From the NCBI RefSeq assembly GCF_007991495.1, contig NZ_BJYL01000052.1, forward strand, positions 1 to 37,777: a stretch of 37,777 nt of DNA, given 5' to 3'. Below, piece after piece: positions 24,700-32,163 of this stretch. The notes under the pieces were generated by a model. That model saw only the letters and a program-made list of their open reading frames with translations. It did not search any database and was not told the DNA's origin. Both the position numbers and the translations under genes were made by a program. Positions within the stretch are counted from its first letter, which is position 1. Each line of letters opens with the position of its first letter. The stretch comes from Sporosarcina luteola (GTDB lineage Bacteria; Bacillota; Bacilli; Bacillales_A; Planococcaceae).

Positions 24700-26835
24700 A
24701 TGAAACCCGTAATCATAGCTGAAAAACCATCCCAAGCAAAAGCGTATGCAGACGCTTTTTCCGTACGCAAACAGGAAGGCTTTCTTGAAATCACGCCATG
24801 TCCAACTTTTCCGGCAGGGGCCTATATTACATGGGGCGTCGGCCACTTGGTCGAACTGAAGGAGCCGCATGCGTACAACCCGGCCTGGAAACGCTGGACG
24901 CTTGGCAGCTTGCCGATTTTGCCGGACCGGTATGAATTTCAAGTAGCGAAGGGGAAGTTCAAGCAGTTTCAGATTGTGAAGAAGCTTATTCGCGGGACTG
25001 ATACAGTTATTAACGCGTGTGACGTTGACCGCGAAGGATCGAATATCTTCTATAGTATTTATTATCAAACCGGCGCGCGGAATCAGACGATCAAGCGGCT
25101 TTGGATCAATTCGCTTGAAGTCGATGAAGTGCGGAAAGGGTTTGCGAACTTGCGGGACAACCGTAAGGACTTGCAGCTGTATGAAGAGGCGAAAGCCCGT
25201 CAGATCAGTGACTGGCTTGTCGGGATGAACGCTTCGCGCTTGTATACGCTTTTATTGAAGGCGAAAGGGGTTCAGGAAGTGTTTCCGATTGGGCGCGTAC
25301 AGACTCCAACAGTTTACTTAATCTATCAGCGACAACACGAGATTGAAACATTCGTATCGGAGCCCTTTTTTGAAGTTGAAGCGACATTCAAAGCGGAGCA
25401 CGGTACGTATAAAGGCAAGGCGAAAGCGAAGGAGCCGAAGCGGGAGATCATTCAGGAACTCCTTGCGAAACACGGAATTCAACCGAATTCGCCTGGCGTC
25501 ATCACTGCTGTCACCCATACTGATAAACGGACGCCGCCTCCTCAGCTTCACTCGCTGTCGACGTTGCAAGCAACGGCAAATCGACGATGGAAGATGAGCC
25601 CTGCGAATGTCTTGAAGACGATGCAAGGCTTATATGAGAAAAAGCTTGTCACCTACCCGCGGACAGATGCTCGCCATATTACGCCGAATGAGTTTGCGTA
25701 TTTGAAGGACCAAGTTGGCGATTACCAACAACTGATCGGCCATCCGTTCCCCATTGCTTCGCTGTCGCCGAAGAAGCGATATGTTGATAGTTCAAAGGTG
25801 CAGGAACATTATGCGATCATCCCGACGAAGAAAGTGCCAACACAGGCGGTCCAAGGAAGAATGTCGCCGCTCGAGCGAAATTTATATGAAGAGGTTGTCC
25901 GCACGACGCTTGCCATGTTTCATACCGATTATTTATATACAGAGACGAAAGTGACGACGGATGTGAATGGCCTTCCGTTTTTTACGACTGGCAAAACGGA
26001 AAGGGATTTGGGCTGGAAGGCTTTATTCCAACGGTCCAAGGATGAAAAGGACGAGCCTGCCTTGCCGCCGCTTCGCATGCAAGAAATCGTCCAGTCTGCT
26101 ATTGGTATTAAAGAAGGCAAGACGATGCCACCGAAGCCATACACGGAAGGTCAGCTCATCGCGATGATGAAAACTTGCGGGAAATTGGTTGAGGATAAAG
26201 AGGAAACAGATATTTTGAAAGAGATTGAGGGGCTTGGAACTGAAGCGACCCGAAGCGGTATTATCGAGACGATTAAAAAGCATGGATATATTACCGTGTC
26301 GAAAAACATTGTGTCAATTACGGAAAAAGGTCGTGTTCTTTGCCAGGCAATCGAAGGGAATCTGCTTGCCAGCCCATCGATGACGGCGAAATGGGAAACA
26401 TATTTGCGGAAAATTGGTAATGGCGAAGGAAGCGGACAGCATTTCCTTGATAACACTTCAAAGTTCATTGCAAAGCTATTGGATGATGTACCGAAGCAGT
26501 TGGAAGCTAAGCCGATCGATGCGACAAAGGTTCCGCCTCGGCAATCAAAGTCCCGCGGTTCCTATCAAGCAGTAGAGGTGGCTCCATGTCCGGCTTGTAA
26601 AACCGGAATGATTCTTGCCCGTAAAGGTTTTTATGGCTGCAGCAATTATAAAAATGGCTGCAAGCAAACATTTCCGGGAATATTTCTGAAGAAGAAGCTG
26701 ACCTCTGCACAAGTGAAACTGCTCTGCACGAAGGGGAAAACGAATACGATTAAAGGATTTACCGCGAATAACGGCAATCAGTTCGATGCCAGTCTCGCAC
26801 TGGAAAATGGAAAGCTGAATTTGGTGTTTCAATAA
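24700..26835 (+). CDS. topB: DNA topoisomerase III
   Basis: The 711-residue type IA topoisomerase has an N-terminal Toprim domain (IAEKPSQAKAYADAF; metal-binding Asp108, Asp110 and Glu112 in ACDVDREGSN), the active-site Tyr319 in VTYPRTDARH, and a C-terminal zinc-ribbon-like segment (CPACKTG, CSNYKNGC) with a short tail. It relaxes negative supercoils and decatenates DNA intermediates. Length and motifs match Bacillus TopB. GAGGTGAGAAA precedes the ATG, and a terminator follows. A 5' stub of a second, divergent copy lies 1374 bp upstream. Confidence 0.95.
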   Translation: MKPVIIAEKPSQAKAYADAFSVRKQEGFLEITPCPTFPAGAYITWGVGHLVELKEPHAYNPAWKRWTLGSLPILPDRYEFQVAKGKFKQFQIVKKLIRGTDTVINACDVDREGSNIFYSIYYQTGARNQTIKRLWINSLEVDEVRKGFANLRDNRKDLQLYEEAKARQISDWLVGMNASRLYTLLLKAKGVQEVFPIGRVQTPTVYLIYQRQHEIETFVSEPFFEVEATFKAEHGTYKGKAKAKEPKREIIQELLAKHGIQPNSPGVITAVTHTDKRTPPPQLHSLSTLQATANRRWKMSPANVLKTMQGLYEKKLVTYPRTDARHITPNEFAYLKDQVGDYQQLIGHPFPIASLSPKKRYVDSSKVQEHYAIIPTKKVPTQAVQGRMSPLERNLYEEVVRTTLAMFHTDYLYTETKVTTDVNGLPFFTTGKTERDLGWKALFQRSKDEKDEPALPPLRMQEIVQSAIGIKEGKTMPPKPYTEGQLIAMMKTCGKLVEDKEETDILKEIEGLGTEATRSGIIETIKKHGYITVSKNIVSITEKGRVLCQAIEGNLLASPSMTAKWETYLRKIGNGEGSGQHFLDNTSKFIAKLLDDVPKQLEAKPIDATKVPPRQSKSRGSYQAVEVAPCPACKTGMILARKGFYGCSNYKNGCKQTFPGIFLKKKLTSAQVKLLCTKGKTNTIKGFTANNGNQFDASLALENGKLNLVFQ

Positions 26836-26841
26836 TTTTTC

Positions 26842-26871
26842 GGATCGTTACGACTCGTAACGGTCCTTTTT
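26842..26871 (+). terminator. Terminator of topB
   Basis: GGATCGTTACG and CGTAACGGTCC pair with one mismatch around ACT, followed by five T, seven bases after the stop. Confidence 0.88.
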
Positions 26872-27073
26872 ATATATAGTTCTCCGGCAAATAAATTTGC
26901 ATGGTTATTCAATAATATGAATAATATATTCTTTAATTTGTATAACTCACTACTTATATCTCTACCTTTCTATTCATTTTAAGAATAACTATTTACTTAT
27001 CAGACAATACTGTTATATTTGAATTGATAGTGTCATTTATAGTTGAGTGGGATAAAAAAACAAAAAGGGGTAG

Positions 27074-28684
27074 ATGGGTTTGAAAACAAATTGGAACTAC
27101 GTCTTGTCCTTATTACCAATGTTGGTAATAATGCTATTGTTGTCTGCATGTGCTGCTGATGACAAAGCCGAGGGGAATGTAGGGGAAGAAGGTGGAGAAG
27201 CAGTTTCCACAGATGGCGGAGAGCTAGTATTGGCAGTCTTATCCGATGCTGCTACGCTTGATCCGCATACTGCTACAGATGTTCCTACTGCTGCGGTTCT
27301 AACGAACGTAGTGGAAGGTCTTGTTCAAAAAGACAAGGATGGAAACCTTGTCCCTAATCTAGCGAAATCATGGGAAGCCATTGATGATACAACATGGGAA
27401 TTTAAACTTCAGGAAGGCGTAAAATTCCATGACGGAGAAGACTTTAATGCAGAAGTAGTTAAAAAGAACTTTGAACGCATCCTAGATCCTGCAGTGGCCG
27501 CACCACGCGCCTTCCTGTTTGAAGTCATTTCAAATATTGAGGTTGTTGATGAGTACACGGTGCGCATGGAAACGGAATATCCATTCGCTCCATTAATTGC
27601 ACACTTGAATCACCCAGTAGGCGTCATGATCAGCCCAAAGCTAATTGAGGCTGACTATGCAGGCATTAAAGACGGTAAAATTCCAGGTGCCGTTGTTGCT
27701 GAAGGGCCAATCGGTACTGGATTTTTCAAATTCGACTCTTGGATACCTGGAACGGAAATCGTTCTCGTGAAAAATGAAAGTTATTGGGGAGAGCCAGCAT
27801 CCCTTGACAAAGTTACCTTTAAAGTCATTCCCGAAAGTGGTACCCGCGTCGCCGAATTGGAAACCGGATATGCACATTTAATTGAACCTGTGCAACCGAA
27901 TGAAGTTGCCGGTATTGACGAGTCTGGTAAAGCAAAAGTGGATGTCACCAACGGCTCATCACTCTCATACGTTGGATTTAACGTGGAAAAGGAGCCGTTC
28001 AACCATGTAGAAGTCAGACAAGCAATTTCTATGCTAGTGAATAAGGAAGAGATATTGGACGGAATTTATGATGGCTTCGGAATTGCCGCTGTCGGACCGC
28101 TGGCACCAGGCGTATTTGGCTATAACGAAGCCATGAAACCTCTTTCATACGACCCTGAGAAAGCGATTGAGCTTTTAGAAAAGGCAGGTTACGGAGATGG
28201 TTTCAAGACCACGATTTGGACAAATGACAACCCTCAGCGAATGGATACGGCTGTATTACTTCAACAAGAGCTCAAACAGGCTAATATCGACGTCGAAATT
28301 GAAGTATTAGAATGGGGCGCTTATTTGGAGAAAACGGCCAATGGCGAACATGATATGTTCATCCTTGGTCTGTCGAACCCTGTTGGTGACGCCGACTATT
28401 TCTTGACGCAACTCTTCCATTCATCCAATAAGGGATCATCTGGAAATAGGGCATTCTATGAAAATGCGGAAATCGACAAACTGTTGGATGATGCCCGTCA
28501 GGAAATCGATGAGGGCAAACGCCTTGCTTTATATGATAAAGTACAGGAGATGCTAATCGAGGAAGCACCAATGGTCTATATTCACCACCAAGCTTATTTA
28601 ACTGGCGTCAGTGACAAGATTCAAGGCTACTGGATTAACGATTCTGGCCACTATAAATTACAAGATATCAAGTTTGTCGAGTAA
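27074..28684 (+). CDS. Peptide/glutathione-type ABC substrate-binding lipoprotein (orphan)
   Basis: The 536-residue protein has a lipoprotein signal (MLLLSAC, Cys26) and the SBP_bac_5 fold: LDPHTATDVPTAAVLTNVVE, LAKSWEAIDDTTWEFKLQ and VKFHDGEDFNAE. It is closest in style to DppA/GsiB receptors for di- or oligopeptides or glutathione. No permease or ATPase genes are adjacent, and strong terminators flank it, so it must share a transporter encoded elsewhere. AAGGGG sits only three bases before the ATG; a TTG two codons on (27080) has better spacing and may be the true start. Confidence 0.9.
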   Translation: MGLKTNWNYVLSLLPMLVIMLLLSACAADDKAEGNVGEEGGEAVSTDGGELVLAVLSDAATLDPHTATDVPTAAVLTNVVEGLVQKDKDGNLVPNLAKSWEAIDDTTWEFKLQEGVKFHDGEDFNAEVVKKNFERILDPAVAAPRAFLFEVISNIEVVDEYTVRMETEYPFAPLIAHLNHPVGVMISPKLIEADYAGIKDGKIPGAVVAEGPIGTGFFKFDSWIPGTEIVLVKNESYWGEPASLDKVTFKVIPESGTRVAELETGYAHLIEPVQPNEVAGIDESGKAKVDVTNGSSLSYVGFNVEKEPFNHVEVRQAISMLVNKEEILDGIYDGFGIAAVGPLAPGVFGYNEAMKPLSYDPEKAIELLEKAGYGDGFKTTIWTNDNPQRMDTAVLLQQELKQANIDVEIEVLEWGAYLEKTANGEHDMFILGLSNPVGDADYFLTQLFHSSNKGSSGNRAFYENAEIDKLLDDARQEIDEGKRLALYDKVQEMLIEEAPMVYIHHQAYLTGVSDKIQGYWINDSGHYKLQDIKFVE

Positions 28685-28705
28685 TACATTGAGACGAAGA
28701 ACTAC

Positions 28706-28742
28706 AAGGTGCTTGCCGCATTGGCAAGTGCCTTTTCTTTTG
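28706..28742 (+). terminator. Terminator of the binding-protein gene
   Basis: AAGGTGCTTGCC and GGCAAGTGCCTT form a strong hairpin around GCATT, followed by TTCTTTT, 22 bases after the stop. Confidence 0.88.
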
Positions 28743-28753
28743 CTGATGTTTGT

Positions 28754-28783
28754 TTGAAAAACAACAAGGGAACTATGTAACTA
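28754..28783 (+). promoter_or_regulatory. Possible cypC promoter
   Basis: TTGAAA (28754-28759) and TAACTA (28778-28783) with an 18-bp spacer lie between the terminator and the P450 gene. Neither operator copy of the nearby TetR occurs here. Confidence 0.35.
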
Positions 28784-28806
28784 AGGATCAGCAGGGAGGA
28801 ATTAGG

Positions 28807-30060
28807 ATGAAGACTTTTCCGAGAGAAGAAGGAATTGACCATACTTTAACACTGATGCGAGAAGGGTATCAATATATTCAGAACCGCCGTGAAAGCTTTC
28901 AGTCCGATGTTTTCGAAACGAGGTTGCTTGGTGAAAAGGTCATCTGTTTATCGGGCGAAGAAGCAGCCCGTATTTTTTATGATAACGACAAGTTTATCCG
29001 CCATGGCGCTGCTCCAAAACGCGCACAGAAGACGCTGCTTGGCGAAAATGGCGTCCAGACACTTGACGGGGAGACACATCATCATCGAAAGGCAATGTTC
29101 ATGACACTTATGTCACCTGCCGGATTAAAGAAAATGAACGAACTGATAGCAGTGCAATGGGAGAAGAAAATTGAAGAATGGGCTGGGAAGAAAAGAGTTA
29201 ACCTCTATGAACAGGCTCAGGATATTTTAACGCGGGCAGCATGTGAATGGGCTGGCGTTCCTCTTGAAGATGACGAAGCTGAGGAAAAACGGAAAGAACT
29301 TGCGTTGCTATTTGAAACACCCGCTTCTGCAGGTGTCCATTATTGGCGCGGAAAACGGGCACGTACTAATTTGGAGACATGGATTGGCGGCTTGATTGAA
29401 CAAGTACGGGCCGGGGATCTTCAGGTGCCTGAAGAAAGTGCGCTATATCAATTTTCCTTTCATCAAGATTTGGAAGGAAATCTATTGGATAAAGAAACTG
29501 CTGCTGTTGAAGTGTTGAATATCATCCGGCCAATCGTTGCAGTTTCTATTTATATTGCATTTCTCGGACACGCTATCATCAGTCACCCAGAAGAAAAGCG
29601 TAAATTGGCTTCCCGGAAAGAGAGCGCCTTGGAAAACTTCGTTCAGGAAGTGCGGCGACTGTATCCATTCTTCCCTTTTAACGGAGCAAGGGTAAAAGTT
29701 GATTTCGAATGGAACGGCTACCAATTTGAAAAGGGCATTTTGACGCTGCTTGATTTCTTTGGAACAAATCGCGACCCGCGCAGTTGGACGAACCCGACTC
29801 TTTTTGATCCATCCCGTTTTGAAGATGAAACGATAACGTCTTATAATTTTATGCCACAAGGCGGTGGGGATCATGCGACCGGCCACCGATGTCCCGGAGA
29901 ATGGCTGACGATCGAGGTTATGAAAATCAGCTTGGATTATTTAGCGAACCGGATGGAATTTGACGTCCCTGACCAAGACATCAGTTATAGCTTGGTCAGC
30001 ATGCCATCCATACCGAATAGTGAAATTGTATTGGAAAACGTAAGGCGTGTTGCTAAATGA
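28807..30060 (+). CDS. cypC: CYP152-type fatty-acid peroxygenase (CypC/P450 BSbeta-like)
   Basis: The ATG at 28807, with GGAGG seven bases upstream, gives 417 residues. The heme-binding region FMPQGGGDHATGHRCPGEW carries the cysteine ligand near 362. The central helix has IIRPIVAVSIYIAF, with Arg-Pro in place of the usual acid-alcohol pair; this is the peroxygenase hallmark that binds the fatty-acid carboxylate. The enzyme uses hydrogen peroxide to hydroxylate fatty acids at the alpha or beta carbon and needs no reductase, and none is encoded here. Open frame extends upstream of 28807 but lacks a ribosome site. Confidence 0.94.
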   Translation: MKTFPREEGIDHTLTLMREGYQYIQNRRESFQSDVFETRLLGEKVICLSGEEAARIFYDNDKFIRHGAAPKRAQKTLLGENGVQTLDGETHHHRKAMFMTLMSPAGLKKMNELIAVQWEKKIEEWAGKKRVNLYEQAQDILTRAACEWAGVPLEDDEAEEKRKELALLFETPASAGVHYWRGKRARTNLETWIGGLIEQVRAGDLQVPEESALYQFSFHQDLEGNLLDKETAAVEVLNIIRPIVAVSIYIAFLGHAIISHPEEKRKLASRKESALENFVQEVRRLYPFFPFNGARVKVDFEWNGYQFEKGILTLLDFFGTNRDPRSWTNPTLFDPSRFEDETITSYNFMPQGGGDHATGHRCPGEWLTIEVMKISLDYLANRMEFDVPDQDISYSLVSMPSIPNSEIVLENVRRVAK

Positions 30061-30111
30061 ATGGTTAATATTTTTAAGCTATGCGTATTGAAATGTCCCA
30101 TTCCTCCCCCA

Positions 30112-30161
30112 TTGACAACTTGTAAAAAGTAAATTACACTTTATTTGAACAGTGGTCAAAT
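30112..30161 (+). promoter_or_regulatory. tetR promoter with operator copy 1
   Basis: TTGACA (30112-30117) and TACACT (30135-30140) are spaced 17 bp. Directly downstream, ATTTGAACAGTGGTCAAAT (30143-30161) is an imperfect palindrome over the start site. The same 19 bases recur at 30780-30798 before the next gene, which strongly suggests an operator of the TetR protein encoded between them. Confidence 0.85.
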
Positions 30162-30172
30162 GAGGAGGTACT

Positions 30173-30742
30173 ATGTCATCTCATAATTCTGTACAACGTG
30201 ATCTAACGAAAGACATGATCATGGATGCTGCAAGGGATTTATTCATCGAAAAAGGATACGAACATGTTTCAATGCGGCAAATTGCGAAAGAGCTTGGTTA
30301 TAGCCATGGAGCTATCTACTATCATTTCACAAATAAGGCAGAGCTTTTTTTTGCGCTTGTGGTGGAGCACTTTGGCATGTTGGAACAAAAATTACTCCAA
30401 CTGGAACAAACTCCTCTCGAATCAAAAGAAAAGCTTGAAGCGATCTTGCTTGGTTACATCGAATTTGGTTTAACACATCAAAGCCACTATGAGATCATGT
30501 TTTTAATCAAAGACGAGGAAGTGCGAGATTTTATTAATCAAAGTCCATATAAAACATATGAAATTTTTGCTCAAACGGTTCATCGATTATGTGGAGGGAA
30601 ACTTTCCATTCAGGAAATCTGGTCCGTCTTCCTATCTTTGCATGGGTTTGTCACCCATTATTTACGCCATGTCATTAAATTCGACGACGTTTCTGACCTG
30701 GCGAAGGCGCACGTCAAATTTTTATTAAAGAATATTTCTTAA
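30173..30742 (+). CDS. TetR-family transcriptional repressor
   Basis: The 189-residue protein has an N-terminal TetR helix-turn-helix (AARDLFIEKGYEHVSMRQIA, then SHGAIYYHFTNKAELF) and an all-helical ligand domain with no identifiable ligand. GGAGG precedes the ATG. It has its own promoter with an operator copy and lies upstream of an epimerase-like reductase with an identical operator, so it probably represses itself and that gene. The neighbouring P450 suggests, but does not prove, a fatty-acid-like or toxic lipophilic ligand. Confidence 0.92.
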   Translation: MSSHNSVQRDLTKDMIMDAARDLFIEKGYEHVSMRQIAKELGYSHGAIYYHFTNKAELFFALVVEHFGMLEQKLLQLEQTPLESKEKLEAILLGYIEFGLTHQSHYEIMFLIKDEEVRDFINQSPYKTYEIFAQTVHRLCGGKLSIQEIWSVFLSLHGFVTHYLRHVIKFDDVSDLAKAHVKFLLKNIS

Positions 30743-30773
30743 AAAGGCAGCCATTGAATTGGCTTTCTTTTTT
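30741..30773 (+). terminator. Terminator of tetR
   Basis: AGCCA and TGGCT (30749-30764) form a short hairpin around TTGAAT, preceded by AAAAAGG and followed by TTCTTTTTT. The stem is modest. Confidence 0.6.
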
Positions 30774-30779
30774 CAACTC

Positions 30780-30798
30780 ATTTGAACAGTGGTCAAAT
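30780..30798 (+). promoter_or_regulatory. TetR operator copy 2 before the epimerase gene
   Basis: ATTTGAACAGTGGTCAAAT is identical over all 19 bases to 30143-30161. TAATAT (30798-30803) overlaps its end and may be the -10, so a bound repressor would block transcription of the gene starting at 30820. Confidence 0.85.
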
Positions 30799-30819
30799 AA
30801 TATTCTAGGGGGATTTCAT

Positions 30820-31755
30820 ATGAAAAAGGCACTTGTTTTGGGAGCGTCGGGCGGAATGGGGTATGCGCTTGTAAATGAATTGATTAGCAGGGGAACGCAA
30901 GTAATTGCATTCGCCCGTTCAGAACAGAAATTGAAGAATTTATACGAAGAACGACAGGGAGTCACGATTAAAATCGGAGATGTTTTTAACTTGCAAGATA
31001 TTGTAAGTGCCGCTGATAGTGTAGATGTCATTTTTCAAGCGGCTAATATTCCTTATCCTGATTGGAAGGAAAAATTAGTGCCTTTCATTGGGAATGTCCT
31101 AAAAACGGCAGAAATCCAAAAAACGAAGCTTGTACTTATCGAGAATATTTACGCATACGGGCGATCACCTGGCGTCAAAGTGACGGAGAATACTTTGAAA
31201 CGACCGCATACAAAAAAGGGGAAGATCCGCTTAGAAGTTGAAAATCTCGTCAAACAATCCAGCGTCCCAACCACTATCGTTCATTTTCCTGACTTTTATG
31301 GTCCGAACGCAGAAAATACGCTTTTGCATTTCACTTTAAAAGATGCCATTCGGAACAAAAAGGCAATGTTTGTCGGAGATCAAACAATCGCAAGGGAATT
31401 TATTTACACACCGGACGGAGCAAGAACCGCAGTCAATCTGGCAATGCACGAAAATGCTTATGGACAGAACTTTAATATTTCCGGTTATGATGTGATTGCT
31501 GGGAAGGAAATTATTCAGATAATACGTGAACTTTCCAAATACAATAAGTCAGTTTCGACTATCTCCAAAAATCATTTTCGTCTTCTTGGTATTTTCAATG
31601 CGGGGATGCGTGAAATGGTGGAAATGTTCTATTTGAACGAAGAGCCAGTTGTATTGGACGGCACTAAATATGAGAAAGAAATCGGCCCGCTTCCACGCAC
31701 TTCCTATCGGGAAGGATTGAAGCAAACTATAGCTTATATGAACAGCAAGAATTAA
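30820..31755 (+). CDS. NAD(P)-dependent epimerase/reductase-like protein
   Basis: The ATG at 30820, seven bases after AGGGGG, gives 311 residues; the frame is open further upstream through the operator but without a start signal. The N-terminus is a Rossmann fold (KKALVLGASGGMGYALVNEL, GxxGxxG). VIFQAANIPYPDW and IENIYAYGR fit an extended or atypical SDR. The YxxxK dyad is not clear, since YAYGRSPGV has no Lys four residues on. It resembles NAD-dependent epimerase/dehydratase or NmrA-like proteins; the substrate is unknown. It is controlled by the adjacent TetR. Confidence 0.85.
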   Translation: MKKALVLGASGGMGYALVNELISRGTQVIAFARSEQKLKNLYEERQGVTIKIGDVFNLQDIVSAADSVDVIFQAANIPYPDWKEKLVPFIGNVLKTAEIQKTKLVLIENIYAYGRSPGVKVTENTLKRPHTKKGKIRLEVENLVKQSSVPTTIVHFPDFYGPNAENTLLHFTLKDAIRNKKAMFVGDQTIAREFIYTPDGARTAVNLAMHENAYGQNFNISGYDVIAGKEIIQIIRELSKYNKSVSTISKNHFRLLGIFNAGMREMVEMFYLNEEPVVLDGTKYEKEIGPLPRTSYREGLKQTIAYMNSKN

Positions 31756-31808
31756 AAAAGAACATAACAGGGGCTTTGACGCGAGCTGACCTGCTTTAGA
31801 TATCCACC

Positions 31809-32081
31809 TTGAGGACGGAGCATACTTTCTTGAGCGCAGAACTCACTTTCTTGAGCGCGGAACTCGCTTTCTTGAGCGCGGGACTTACTTCCTTGAGCGC
31901 GAAACTTACTTTCTTGAGCGCGAAACTTACTTTCTTGAGCGCGAAACTCACTTTCTTGAGCGCGGAACTCACTTCCTTGAGCGCGAAACTTACTTCCTTG
32001 AGCGCGGAACTCACTTCCTTGAGCGCAGAACTCGCTTCCTTGAGCGCGAAACACGTTTCCTTGAGCACGGATTTCACTTTA
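31809..32081. repeat. Minisatellite: 13 tandem 21-bp units
   Basis: Thirteen contiguous 21-bp units begin TTGAGCGCG and continue AAACTCACTTTC or close variants; the first (31809-31829) and last (32061-32081) are degenerate. Because 21 is divisible by three, both strands stay open and encode heptad-like peptides (LSAELTF on plus, ALKEVSF on minus) with no ribosome sites. It lies between convergent transcription units. A related 21-bp array starts at 37718. Confidence 0.95.
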
Positions 32082-32103
32082 GAAGCTGATCATCTTAATT
32101 ACC

Positions 32104-32145
32104 AAAAGACTGTTCAGGAAGCCGGATTTCCGACTTTCTGAACAG
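32104..32145 (-). terminator. Terminator of the MMPL operon
   Basis: CTGTTCAG (32110-32117) and CTGAACAG (32138-32145) pair, extended by AAG/CTT. On the minus strand TCTTTT follows, about 20 bases after the MMPL stop. Confidence 0.7.
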
Positions 32146-32163
32146 CCCTCTCTTATAGTATAG

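Noticed and set aside
31809..32081. CRISPR array
   Set aside because: The units are directly contiguous with no unique spacers, and no cas genes are present.
31796..32141. Two overlapping repeat-rich reading frames, one on each strand, encoding coiled-coil-like peptides
   Set aside because: They exist only because the 21-bp minisatellite unit is divisible by three. The plus frame begins at a TTG inside the first unit, and neither has a ribosome site or promoter.
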